NCBI RefSeq assembly: GCF_900167945.1
Contig: NZ_FUZA01000008.1
Location: forward strand, 220,176-284,175
Direction of reading: 5' to 3'
Length of the DNA stretch: 64,000 nt
Origin: Dyadobacter psychrophilus
Lineage (GTDB): Bacteria > Bacteroidota > Bacteroidia > Cytophagales > Spirosomataceae
Positions 44,366-52,306 of the stretch are shown here, piece by piece (within the stretch, counting starts at the first letter, position 1; the number at the start of each line of letters is the position of its first letter). Made by a program: the position numbers and the translations under genes. The notes beneath the pieces are model-generated. The model ran no database searches. It was not told where the DNA came from and worked only from the letters and a program-made list of their open reading frames with translations.

Positions 44366-45337
44366 TTACCTAACCAGATTCTTTTTAAAAATGCTCGTAA
44401 TGCCCAATTCAGTCTGGATCCGATCAACATTTTCCAGCAGCTGATCCATTTGATCCTGCAACTCAGGGGTCAAAGCGTCAACCGCTCTTCTTGTGTAAGT
44501 GGAAATCGGGAAACCGCGGCGTTTAAGGCTGTACTTAGCAATTGTCGGGTAAGCTGAATGGACAATTTCCATAGAGTCTTCAAGAAATTGCTGCACCTCG
44601 GCAAGTTCGTTTTCAACTTCCGAGTCATTGTAATGATCACAGATCCAAACCACAAGCTCAGGAAAAATATTTCCCTGGATACAGGATAAACCAGCCGCGC
44701 CAGCACGTAGCGACGACACCGCATTAACCATATATGCGTCGTAAAGTCCAAACTTATGCCCCTTCGCAACAGCGATGCGACGCTTCACTTCATCCAAATC
44801 CAGACTGGTGTCTTTATGATAAACAATCCGGCCGGTTGCCATCAATGTTTGCAATATTTCACTGTTAATCAGTCTTTTATAAGGAACCGGACATTCATAT
44901 AATCCCAGAGGAATATGATCTGTCAGCGAGATCAATTCTAGGACACGATCTGTAAATACTTCATCTGTTTCTGTTTCCGCGGCCATAAGACCGGTAATCA
45001 CAATAACAGCCTGCACACCGGTGTCGTATATACGTTTAGTAAATGCTGCCTGTTCAGCAACACTGCCTGGAAATGTTCCGGTCGCAACCACCGGCACCCG
45101 GCCCGCAACCTGATCCACAACCGTCTGTGTCACATCCAGGCGCTCCTGCTCGGATAATTCGAACATTTCACTGGACAAGCAATTAGCAAATAAGCCTGTT
45201 GCACCGGCTTCCAGATAAAAGTCGGTTAATGCTCTTAATCCGACATAATCTACTGCTCCTGATTTCAGAAACGGGGTTAACATAACGGGAATAAATCCTT
45301 GGGGCAAAGAGTTAGAGGAGGGTGTTGCGTAGTTCAT
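44366..45337 (-). CDS. Dihydrodipicolinate synthase/N-acetylneuraminate lyase family aldolase
   Basis: 323 residues, a TIM-barrel of the DapA family. GFIPVMLTPFLKSGAVDYVGL at the N-terminus, VVATGTFPGSV, Tyr in LYECPVPY and the Schiff-base Lys in IVYHKDTS. Related enzymes split or join pyruvate-containing compounds: dihydrodipicolinate synthesis, sialic acid lysis, keto-deoxy sugar acids. Pairing with an SSS symporter 27 bases upstream suggests uptake and cleavage of a sugar acid; the true DapA is normally elsewhere. Sialic acid is only one possibility, as no NanE/NanK-like gene is present. Confidence 0.88.
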   Translation of the reverse strand: MNYATPSSNSLPQGFIPVMLTPFLKSGAVDYVGLRALTDFYLEAGATGLFANCLSSEMFELSEQERLDVTQTVVDQVAGRVPVVATGTFPGSVAEQAAFTKRIYDTGVQAVIVITGLMAAETETDEVFTDRVLELISLTDHIPLGLYECPVPYKRLINSEILQTLMATGRIVYHKDTSLDLDEVKRRIAVAKGHKFGLYDAYMVNAVSSLRAGAAGLSCIQGNIFPELVVWICDHYNDSEVENELAEVQQFLEDSMEIVHSAYPTIAKYSLKRRGFPISTYTRRAVDALTPELQDQMDQLLENVDRIQTELGITSIFKKNLVR

Positions 45338-45364
45338 TTTCGATCGTGTCAGAGTTATATGCTA

Positions 45365-46948
45365 TTAGTGTTTGTGTGCCAGAACTTCTTCTTCTGGCTG
45401 TGTTTTGCCTTTTAATCTCGTTAAGAGCATACCTGTCAAAAATATAGTGAGCGTGCCTACGACCATGATCATGTTCTGGTGCAGCGGATTGCGCAGATAT
45501 TCATATTTGTCGGGAAGTTGCGAAGAAAACGTCATCCATATTATGACTACAATCCCGATTAATGTCGCAGTTAATGCTTCCGTGTTTTTGGTTGATCTGG
45601 AAACAATGCCTAATAAAAACAACCCGAGCATTCCACCTGCAAAAATTCCTGAAAGCATCCACCACACATCCAGCACACTTTTGACGCCGATCATCGCAAT
45701 TCCAGTGATCATTCCCAGCAGTCCGAAAACCGTTGTTGCAATGTACAGGAGCGTCATTGACTCTTTTTGAGAGAGGTTTGATTTAATATATTTTTGATAA
45801 ATATCAACAGAGAAAACTGTCGCAGAAGCATTCATACCCGAACTGATCGTGCTCATGGCAGCAGACATGATTGCGGCAATAATAAGCCCCAGCAAGCCCA
45901 CAGGCACTTTTGTTACCATAAAATGCGGCATTACCTTATCCCCGTAATCGGCCGGCGTTAATGTGGAAGCCAATTGAGAAATAGCTTGTGACGAGCCGTT
46001 GGGCAGTCTTTCCGTTGCCACTTGCATTCTTACAATGTTCAGCAGCTCGGGATTGCTTTGGTAATAGGCGTAAAGGCAGGACCCAAGTAAAAAGAATATC
46101 AGCGAAACAGGCAAATAGAGATAAACACAGAGCCAAACCGAGCTGGCTGCCTCTTTGATCGACGAAGTTGTATGATAGCGCTGAACGTAATTCTGGTCCA
46201 TGCCGAAGTTGTTCAGGTTCATGAAAAACCCATATAACAAAACGACCCAAAAAGACGCCTCCGTAAAATCCGGTGCAAAACTGCCCAGGCTGAATTTGTC
46301 ATTTGCCTTGCCAATTTCCATGATCTTCGGAAAACCACCTTCCATACCCGATATAACCAGGTAAAGAATCACGAATGCACCCACCGTCTTGATCACACCC
46401 TGCACAACCTCCGTCCAAATAACCGCCTCCATTCCGCCCATCACCGTATACAGCACAATGCAAATTCCCACAACGATCATAATGGTTGACATGGGGTAGC
46501 CCGTAAGCGCTTGAAGGCTTAACGCAATTCCAAAAAAGATAGAACCCATTCTTGCCAATTGTGTAAGCAGGAAGCAAACTACGGCGTAAGATCTCGCCCA
46601 CGGACCAAACCGCTCTTCCAAATGCGTGTAAGCAGAAACGGCTCCGGTGTTTCTGTAAAAAGGAATGAAAAATTTGGTAGCGACCCAGGCAGCGAATGGC
46701 ATTGATAAACTGAAAACAAACGAATTCCAGTTGCTTCCATAGGCCTTTCCGGGAACGCCGAGGAATGTGTTGCTGCTTAAAAAAGTGGCATAAATCGAGA
46801 TCCCGATGGCCCAGCCGGGGATTTTTCCCGATGCTTTCGTAAACTGATCCGCATTGGTATTATTTCTTGAAAAATAAATGCCGACACCAACCATCCCAAC
46901 CAGATAGGCAATAACGATAACCAGATCGACGAAGGGTAAGGATTTCAT
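45365..46948 (-). CDS. Sodium:solute symporter (SSS family)
   Basis: 527 residues with about 13-14 helices. VDLVIVIAYLVGMVGVGIYFSR at the N-terminus, PGWAIGISIYATFLSSNTFLGVPGKAYG (the sodium-site region), MGGMEAVIWTEVVQG and AAIMSAAMSTISSGMNASATVFSVDIY are family signatures. It couples Na+ to uptake of a sugar, sugar acid or amino acid. It heads the run followed by the aldolase (27 bases) and the sigma-region-2 gene (29 bases), all on the minus strand, so an operon is likely. Similar SSS carriers serve sialic acid in other bacteria. Confidence 0.93.
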   Translation of the reverse strand: MKSLPFVDLVIVIAYLVGMVGVGIYFSRNNTNADQFTKASGKIPGWAIGISIYATFLSSNTFLGVPGKAYGSNWNSFVFSLSMPFAAWVATKFFIPFYRNTGAVSAYTHLEERFGPWARSYAVVCFLLTQLARMGSIFFGIALSLQALTGYPMSTIMIVVGICIVLYTVMGGMEAVIWTEVVQGVIKTVGAFVILYLVISGMEGGFPKIMEIGKANDKFSLGSFAPDFTEASFWVVLLYGFFMNLNNFGMDQNYVQRYHTTSSIKEAASSVWLCVYLYLPVSLIFFLLGSCLYAYYQSNPELLNIVRMQVATERLPNGSSQAISQLASTLTPADYGDKVMPHFMVTKVPVGLLGLIIAAIMSAAMSTISSGMNASATVFSVDIYQKYIKSNLSQKESMTLLYIATTVFGLLGMITGIAMIGVKSVLDVWWMLSGIFAGGMLGLFLLGIVSRSTKNTEALTATLIGIVVIIWMTFSSQLPDKYEYLRNPLHQNMIMVVGTLTIFLTGMLLTRLKGKTQPEEEVLAHKH

Positions 46949-47076
46949 TAAACTTTTCGGACAATTATAACTTTACCACAAAGAAACAGGATCAAACCAC
47001 TGCATTTGTATGGTTTTATATCCTTTTATTGTACGATATTACCAAAGGAGGCACACTATCAAAAATTTACATGTGA

Positions 47077-47760
47077 TTATTCTACTATCTTCTTGTCTTT
47101 GAAGAAATAGCCGATGCCGATTGTCGAAACGATAATGAGGATGATCAGTATGATTTTAGTCGCCAAACCTTCATTGGGATGCTCCAGAAGATAGCGAATG
47201 TCCCGGGCTTCACGTCCAGCCCAAACCGCCAGAACCGTTCGCGGGATCATCCCCAGCGTTCCGCCAGCCAGCACTTGCTTAAACCGGGCACCAGCCATTG
47301 CAAAAAAAAGATTGGTAATGGCGAAAGGCAGAACGGGCGAAAGTTTGGCAAAAAATATTAATCTCAATTCATTTTGATAAAATCTGCGCAGCAATGTGTT
47401 CACCTGTGGATAAACCTGGATCAGGTAACTTCGGATGGATGAGGCATGTAAAAAATTGGCAGATCCGTATATGATTGCTATTGCGCCTAGATTCAGTCCG
47501 AAAAGGAGCGGCAATGCAGTCCAAGCCAGAAAATATCCGTAAACCAATGCAAGAAATGTAGGCGGAGTGAGCGCAACAGAAGATGCCAATGTCAGTATCA
47601 GCGTGGCAACAACCCACCATTCAAAAGGCCAGTTGCGCAGCTCACTCTCGTGACCGACTGCCCAGGCAGTTACAATGGAGGTGGTAACAAGCGGAACTAC
47701 AGTCAGTAAGATGCTCACGACGACCGGTAAGGATAACTTTTTGGGGGAGGACGTCTCCAC
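47077..47760 (-). CDS. TVP38/TMEM64 (VTT/DedA-like) membrane protein
   Basis: 227 residues from a GTG at 47760. About six membrane helices. The VTT domain shows as LALVYGYFLAWTALPLLFGLNLGAIAIIYGSANF, then FFAKLSPVLPFAITNLFFAMAGARFKQVLAGGTLGMIPRTVLAVWAG, a re-entrant region with the family's RxxPxxP-like LSPVLPF. Relatives flip undecaprenyl phosphate or other lipids; function here unknown. Divergent from the trans-sulfuration gene. Confidence 0.85.
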   Translation of the reverse strand: METSSPKKLSLPVVVSILLTVVPLVTTSIVTAWAVGHESELRNWPFEWWVVATLILTLASSVALTPPTFLALVYGYFLAWTALPLLFGLNLGAIAIIYGSANFLHASSIRSYLIQVYPQVNTLLRRFYQNELRLIFFAKLSPVLPFAITNLFFAMAGARFKQVLAGGTLGMIPRTVLAVWAGREARDIRYLLEHPNEGLATKIILIILIIVSTIGIGYFFKDKKIVE

Positions 47761-47846
47761 AGCTTTTTGGTTTAAAATTTCACTTCGCTCCGCGTATAAT
47801 GATAACCACTTGTTTGGTTAAAAGGTTTTTCCTAATCTTGACTAAT

Positions 47847-48986
47847 ATGAAATTCGCAACAAAGGCCATACATGCCGGCGTGGAGCCGGACCCAACCACC
47901 GGCGCCATTATGACGCCCATTTACCAAACGTCCACCTACGTGCAGGAAAGCCCCGGCAAGCACAAAGGTTACGAATATTCCAGGACCCATAATCCCACTC
48001 GCACCGCATTGCAAAAAGCGCTGGCTGCATTGGAAAACGGCAAACACGGCATTTGCTACGCCTCAGGATTAGCGGCAACAGACGCTGTTCTGAAACTCTA
48101 TAAGCCCGGCGATGAAATTATCGCTACCAACGACATTTACGGCGGCACTTACCGCATCATGAAGCGGATTTACGAGCCGTTCGGAATGGTTTTCAAATTT
48201 GTGGATATGAGCAATGTTGCTAATGTGCAAGCCGCAATTTCTGATAGGACCAAAATGATATGGATTGAAACGCCGACTAATCCGCTGCTCAAAGTTGTTG
48301 ATATTAAAGCCATAACAAGCCTATGCCGCGAAAAAGGCATCCATAGCATTGTCGACAACACGTTCGCATCGCCTTATTTGCAAAATCCGTTGGATATGAG
48401 TGCGGACGTTGTGATGCATTCGGTGACAAAATATTTAGGCGGACATTCGGACACGGTTATGGGCGCACTCGTAACCAATGATGACGAACTGGCAAAGCAA
48501 TTAGCATTCATACAAAATGCCAGCGGAGCGGTTCCAGGCCCACAGGATTGTTTTTTGGTTTTGAGAGGAATAAAAACATTGCATATCCGCATGCAAAGAC
48601 ATTGCGAAAATGCACTGGAAGTGGCAAAATGGTTGGAAGCGCATCCAAAAGTTGGTAAAGTTTATTATCCTGGCTTGCCTTCCCATTCTTCCCACGAACT
48701 GGCTGGGAAACAAATGCGTGGTTATGGCGGCATGCTGTCCTTTGAATTAAAAGGCGATGTTTACGAAGAAGCGGTGCGCGTAATGGAAAATCTTGAAGTT
48801 TTTTCTTTGGGCGAGTCGTTAGGCGGTGTGGAGTCGCTCTGCACGCATCCGGCAAGCATGACGCACGCAAGCATTCCAAAAGACGAAAGGCTCAAAACCG
48901 GCCTGAAAGATACTTTAATACGCCTTAGTGTGGGAATTGAAGACGTAGAAGATCTGATCGCCGATCTGGAACAGGCCATTGGCTAG
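47847..48986 (+). CDS. Trans-sulfuration enzyme, cystathionine gamma-synthase/lyase family
   Basis: 379 residues from the ATG at 47847; an upstream ATG at 47799 adds a non-homologous leader. PLP-dependent Cys/Met metabolism fold: YEYSRTHNPTR, YASGLAATDAV, WIETPTNPLLKVVDI, VDNTFASPYLQ, and the PLP Lys in HSVTKYLGGHSD. VESLCTHPASMTHASIP near the C-terminus is family-wide. It may act as MetB (O-succinyl/acetylhomoserine plus cysteine), as MetC/cystathionine gamma-lyase or as methionine gamma-lyase; the sequence does not settle which. No met gene is adjacent. Confidence 0.9.
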   Translation: MKFATKAIHAGVEPDPTTGAIMTPIYQTSTYVQESPGKHKGYEYSRTHNPTRTALQKALAALENGKHGICYASGLAATDAVLKLYKPGDEIIATNDIYGGTYRIMKRIYEPFGMVFKFVDMSNVANVQAAISDRTKMIWIETPTNPLLKVVDIKAITSLCREKGIHSIVDNTFASPYLQNPLDMSADVVMHSVTKYLGGHSDTVMGALVTNDDELAKQLAFIQNASGAVPGPQDCFLVLRGIKTLHIRMQRHCENALEVAKWLEAHPKVGKVYYPGLPSHSSHELAGKQMRGYGGMLSFELKGDVYEEAVRVMENLEVFSLGESLGGVESLCTHPASMTHASIPKDERLKTGLKDTLIRLSVGIEDVEDLIADLEQAIG

Positions 48987-48998
48987 CTTTCTGTTTGC

Positions 48999-49030
48999 TT
49001 TGCAATCAAAGTTCAAAAACCTTACTTTTG
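48999..49030 (+). promoter_or_regulatory. Candidate promoter of the DUF3127 gene
   Basis: TTTG (48999-49002), a 20-base spacer and TACTTTTG (49023-49030) match the Bacteroidota consensus; 37 bases before the ATG at 49068. Confidence 0.7.
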
Positions 49031-49067
49031 ACATCACATTTTTTTCAGGCACTAAAATATAATTGTA

Positions 49068-49421
49068 ATGGAATTAACAGGAACAGTCATTGCTTTGCTT
49101 CCCGAAGTAACAGGCCAGGGAAAGAACGGAGCTTGGCGTAAGCAGGAATTCATTCTTGAAATCCCTTCTCAATATCCAAAAAAGGTTTGTATAGCGCTTT
49201 GGGGCGATAAAATTGATCAGGCTAATCTCCAGATAAACGATTCGGTGACTGCATCAATTGACGTGGAAAGCCGCGAATACAATTCCCGCTGGTACACGGA
49301 GGTGAAAGCATGGAAAGTAGACAAAGCCGGCAGCGGCAATTCGGGTTCAAACTCCGGAGGCCAGCCATTACCACCGGTTACAACATTCAGCGAAGACGAG
49401 TCCGACGATCTTCCCTTCTAA
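49068..49421 (+). CDS. DUF3127 OB-fold protein with SSB-like acidic C-terminal tip
   Basis: 117 residues. The first ~90 residues form the DUF3127 OB-fold: ELTGTVIALLPEVTGQGKNG, RKQEFILEIPSQYPKKVCIALWGDKI, SIDVESREYNSRWYTEVKAWKV. A Gly/Ser/Pro linker follows and the protein ends DESDDLPF, like the DDDIPF tip of bacterial SSB that recruits DNA repair partners. This suggests single-stranded DNA or RNA binding with SSB-type protein recruitment, an inference only. It has its own promoter and terminator and converges on the AlbA_2 gene. Confidence 0.85.
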   Translation: MELTGTVIALLPEVTGQGKNGAWRKQEFILEIPSQYPKKVCIALWGDKIDQANLQINDSVTASIDVESREYNSRWYTEVKAWKVDKAGSGNSGSNSGGQPLPPVTTFSEDESDDLPF

Positions 49422-49431
49422 TTAACATAAT

Positions 49432-49494
49432 AATTCCCGGCTTAGCGGATTTTGTTTTACACAAAAACACACGCAAAGCCGGGAATTTTATTTT
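49432..49494 (+). terminator. Terminator of the DUF3127 gene
   Basis: A perfect 12-bp inverted repeat (49432-49443 and 49476-49487) with a 32-base loop that can pair further, followed by T-rich bases. It lies between the two convergent stops and may also slow the minus-strand transcript. Confidence 0.7.
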
Positions 49495-49499
49495 AAAAG

Positions 49500-50153
49500 T
49501 TAATTGGATTGATAAGCCATCGACATGGTAAACTTGTCGATCATTTCCTGCGGATGGACTTCTAGTATGCGTGCAAGCACCATTACTACAAGTGTATTCG
49601 AGGCTATTTTTCTGGGAATTCCGGCGAATGTTGCAAAAAGATCAACGGTAACCGATTCTTTTTCATCCAGAAGCTTCATCAATTTCTGCTCCTTATCGCC
49701 ATATTGAAAACGAATGTCGCGCTCGCCTCTCCCCCTGCGCATAATTTCTTTCATTTCCCTGCTTGCCTGGATGGATTTGTCGTCAACGCGAATGTAAGCC
49801 TGGCGGTTTCCCGTGTCATCCACAACATAATGCGGCTTATCAATGCTCCTGTTAATTGTCAGCACCAGCACGTCGCGGTCCGGACTTACCGGAATCCTTT
49901 CTTTTTTGTAGCTGATTTTGGGATAAATGTATTTGTCGATGGCCTTTGTGAGCGTGTACTCATCTTCCTCCGCGTCTTTAAGGCCTTTTATCGTTTTGTC
50001 GTCTCCCACCCCGACGAAGAGTTTTCCACCACCGGAGTTGGCAAATGCGACAACTTCACGGACAATCTTTTCCGGGTGATTGGACTTCAGTTTGAATTCC
50101 ACATGTTCACCCTCACCTCTCTTAACCAACTCTTTCAACAATCGAAGCTCCAT
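49500..50153 (-). CDS. AlbA_2/Schlafen-type ATP-binding protein
   Basis: 217 residues. Residues ~1-135 are the AlbA_2 fold: EGEHVEFKLKSNHPEKIVREVVAFANSGGGKLFVGVGDD, then YPKISYKKERI and the end of the domain RQAYIRVDDKSIQASRE. The C-terminal ~70 residues form a helical DNA-binding-like tail (KLMKLLDEKESVTVDLFATFAG). Such proteins are annotated as putative DNA-binding or transcriptional regulators; some take part in phage defence, but no other defence gene is nearby. It stands as a single gene between two terminators. Confidence 0.85.
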   Translation of the reverse strand: MELRLLKELVKRGEGEHVEFKLKSNHPEKIVREVVAFANSGGGKLFVGVGDDKTIKGLKDAEEDEYTLTKAIDKYIYPKISYKKERIPVSPDRDVLVLTINRSIDKPHYVVDDTGNRQAYIRVDDKSIQASREMKEIMRRGRGERDIRFQYGDKEQKLMKLLDEKESVTVDLFATFAGIPRKIASNTLVVMVLARILEVHPQEMIDKFTMSMAYQSN

Positions 50154-50304
50154 CGGTTGGAATGGATAGATATCTGAATTATGACAAAATCACTTTTGGT
50201 AACTTCCTCGTCTTTCTATTTGATAACGCTAACAATTTACATTCCTTTTGTCAGATTAAAAAAATATTGAACGGCGGATTTCATAAAAATATCATTCATA
50301 ATCA

Positions 50305-50333
50305 TAAAAAAAACGGCACCGTTGAGGTGCCGT
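50305..50333 (-). terminator. Terminator of the DUF2795 gene
   Basis: Minus-strand perfect 8-bp stem (ACGGCACC, five-base loop, GGTGCCGT) followed by eight T at 50312-50305, 10 bases after the stop of the DUF2795 gene. Confidence 0.85.
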
Positions 50334-50342
50334 CTTCTTTAT

Positions 50343-50564
50343 CTAGTATTCATCTTCGTTGAAAAAGAAATCATCTTTTGTGGGATAATCGGGCCAAATT
50401 TCTTCGATGCTTTCATAAGGCTGACCATCATCTTCAAGCTCCTGAAGGTTTTCAACTACTTCTAACGGAGCGCCTGTTCTGATTGCAAAGTCAATTAGCT
50501 CGTCTTTGGTAGCTGGCCAGGGAGCATCTTCAAGATACGACGCGAGTTCAAGAGTCCAGTACAT
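50343..50564 (-). CDS. DUF2795 domain small protein
   Basis: 73 residues, strongly acidic. YLEDAPWPATKDELIDFAIRTGAPLEVVENLQELEDDG matches the DUF2795 family, common in Bacteroidota and Actinobacteria; it has a small helical fold of unknown function. A Glu/Asp-rich tail (KDDFFFNEDEY) follows. It is followed by a strong terminator and preceded by an AT-rich gap of 159 bases. Confidence 0.9.
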   Translation of the reverse strand: MYWTLELASYLEDAPWPATKDELIDFAIRTGAPLEVVENLQELEDDGQPYESIEEIWPDYPTKDDFFFNEDEY

Positions 50565-50723
50565 AATATTTTCGCCTATTAATAGTTACTTACTTTTCTG
50601 CAAAAGTAAAAAATTTGACATCTTTTAAAAGCTTAAAGCGAAAAAAAAGAAAAATAATTGCTTCCCCCAAAACTAAATTTTCACCCAACAAACAAAGACT
50701 TAATTATCAGTCGGTTACAATAT

Positions 50724-51101
50724 TCAGGAAGCCAATAAAGTCGCAGCCGATATCCCTAAACCTTTGTGGATCCTACGAATCATTTCAAGCGTCAGCGGCC
50801 GTTTACGGTTTAGCACTTCCGATACCCGGCTGGGACTTCCGAAATAATCGACCAAATCTTTTCTCTTCAATCCGTTCTCTTCCATTTTAAGTTTAATCGC
50901 CTCAACCGGATCTGGCGGCTCAATGGCAAAATGCACCGATTCATAATCCTCGACAAGGATGGAGATTAATTCTAGTAATTCTTCTTCAGGGCTATTCTCA
51001 TCGCTGTCGACCAACGAATCAATGACTTTAAGATAATCGCGGTATTCAGCATCCGAATGAATCGGTTTCAGTTCGGACTTAATTTGGTGTATTGTTTTCA
51101 T
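50724..51101 (-). CDS. higA: HigA-type antitoxin with C-terminal HTH
   Basis: 125 residues from the ATG at 51101; a TTG three codons upstream would overlap the toxin stop. The N-terminal ~60 residues are acidic and helical (toxin-neutralising part), and the C-terminal ~60 form an XRE-type helix-turn-helix (VEAIKLKMEENGLKRKDLVDYFGSPSRVSEVLNRKRPLTLEMIRRIHKGLGI). It binds and inhibits HigB and represses the operon. The ATG lies five bases after the higB stop. Confidence 0.88.
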   Translation of the reverse strand: MKTIHQIKSELKPIHSDAEYRDYLKVIDSLVDSDENSPEEELLELISILVEDYESVHFAIEPPDPVEAIKLKMEENGLKRKDLVDYFGSPSRVSEVLNRKRPLTLEMIRRIHKGLGISAATLLAS

Positions 51102-51106
51102 GAACG

Positions 51107-51403
51107 TCAAATATTTTTAATATCCTTAATCTGATCGTATTCTTTATGTGTGCCAAGAAAGCGTATAAATGCCCATTGCAGATTATATTTAAACAATACG
51201 ATCAGCCTGTACTTGTTGTGGCAGATATTGAACACGACTCTGTTATTACCAACCGTATCGCTTTTCGGATTTTCGGCAATTAGCTCGTTTGGTGATGTAT
51301 AGCTGGCATTTTTAATTTTATCATGCCAATATTTAAGCTCTTGCTCCGCGTCCGGATATTTTTCCCAAAATTCTCTCAATGTTCCTTTTGTAATAATTCT
51401 CAC
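51107..51403 (-). CDS. higB: HigB-type toxin (RelE-fold mRNA interferase)
   Basis: 98 residues from a GTG at 51403 (MRIITKGTLREFWEKYPDAEQELKYWHDK), which matches the start of HigB family proteins; a TTG 14 codons upstream gives 112 residues but the extra segment is not family-like. NRVVFNICHNKYRLIVLFKYN and FIRFLGTHKEYDQI are the RelE-fold strands with the basic/His RNase residues. HigB cuts mRNA on ribosomes. Toxin gene first, antitoxin second, as usual for HigBA. Confidence 0.88.
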   Translation of the reverse strand: MRIITKGTLREFWEKYPDAEQELKYWHDKIKNASYTSPNELIAENPKSDTVGNNRVVFNICHNKYRLIVLFKYNLQWAFIRFLGTHKEYDQIKDIKNI

Positions 51404-51535
51404 AGGCACACCATTATAATTCCCAAATTGGTAATAAATATACAAATATGGTAATATTTAATATGAACACAAATTCGGGTTCTCCAATCCTGAAAACCTT
51501 TTTGTAATTTTCCCGATCATTATAAAAGCAATCAT

Positions 51536-52264
51536 ATGACCATTGAAGTTTGCGCTTATTCGCTGGAATCTTGTATTAATGCACAGGCTGGCGGTGCAGG
51601 GAGGATTGAATTATGTGGTGGATTGGGCGAAGGCGGCACAACGCCAAGTGCCGGTCTCATAGAAGTGGTGAGGCAACATATTGACATTGATCTGTTTGTA
51701 ATGATCCGGCCAAGGGGCGGAGATTTTGTCTATGATGTTTTTGAGGAAGAAATCATGCGTAAAGACATTGACCTTGCCAAAAAATTAGGCGCAAATGGCG
51801 TTGTATTAGGCATTTTGACCAGTGATGGCCAGGTGGATGTCTTGCGTACGAAGGCACTCGTAGACTATGCAAAACCCATGAAAGTCACTTTTCACCGTGC
51901 ATTTGACCTCACCCCGGATCCGATCAAAGCTTTGAAAGCAGTCATAGAAACCGGCGCTGAACGAATCCTTACTTCTGGCCAGAAACCAACTGCCGTTGAG
52001 GGCATTGCATTATTGGAACAACTTGCAAAAGAAGCCGGAGATTCGATTGAAATCATGGCCGGGGCCGGCGTTAACCATGACAACGCAGCCCAATTGGCCG
52101 CAGCCGGCGTGCATGCATTACATTTAACCGCCAAAGCATTTCGTCCAGGCAGACAAAAATATTTCCCTGCGGACATTTCTATGGCCGGAGGCGTTCCAGA
52201 CGAACATTCGGTCATGTACAGTGACCTGGCGCTGGTTGAGGCCATTGTGCAAGTAGTTTCCTAA
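51536..52264 (+). CDS. cutC: Copper homeostasis protein CutC
   Basis: 242 residues of the TIM-barrel CutC family: IEVCAYSLESCINAQAGGAGRIELCGGLGEGGTTPSAGLI, MIRPRGGDFVYDVFEEEIM, GVVLGILTSDGQVD, VTFHRAFDLTPDP, and the ERILTSGQKPTAVEG block. Linked to copper tolerance in E. coli, though whether it binds copper directly is debated. Not next to other metal genes; the penicillin acylase gene follows after 42 bases on the same strand. Confidence 0.95.
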   Translation: MTIEVCAYSLESCINAQAGGAGRIELCGGLGEGGTTPSAGLIEVVRQHIDIDLFVMIRPRGGDFVYDVFEEEIMRKDIDLAKKLGANGVVLGILTSDGQVDVLRTKALVDYAKPMKVTFHRAFDLTPDPIKALKAVIETGAERILTSGQKPTAVEGIALLEQLAKEAGDSIEIMAGAGVNHDNAAQLAAAGVHALHLTAKAFRPGRQKYFPADISMAGGVPDEHSVMYSDLALVEAIVQVVS

Positions 52265-52306
52265 GGACGCGCGACTTTTAAAATTGCGCCACCCAATTCT
52301 CCCTCT

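Noticed and set aside
44366..46948. Confident sialic acid operon
   Set aside because: The aldolase and symporter fit, but no NanE, NanK or sialidase gene is adjacent, so the substrate is left open.
49500..51403. Defence island made of AlbA_2, DUF2795 and HigBA
   Set aside because: The genes are separated by terminators and gaps, DUF2795 is housekeeping-like and no nuclease, helicase or other defence effector is present.
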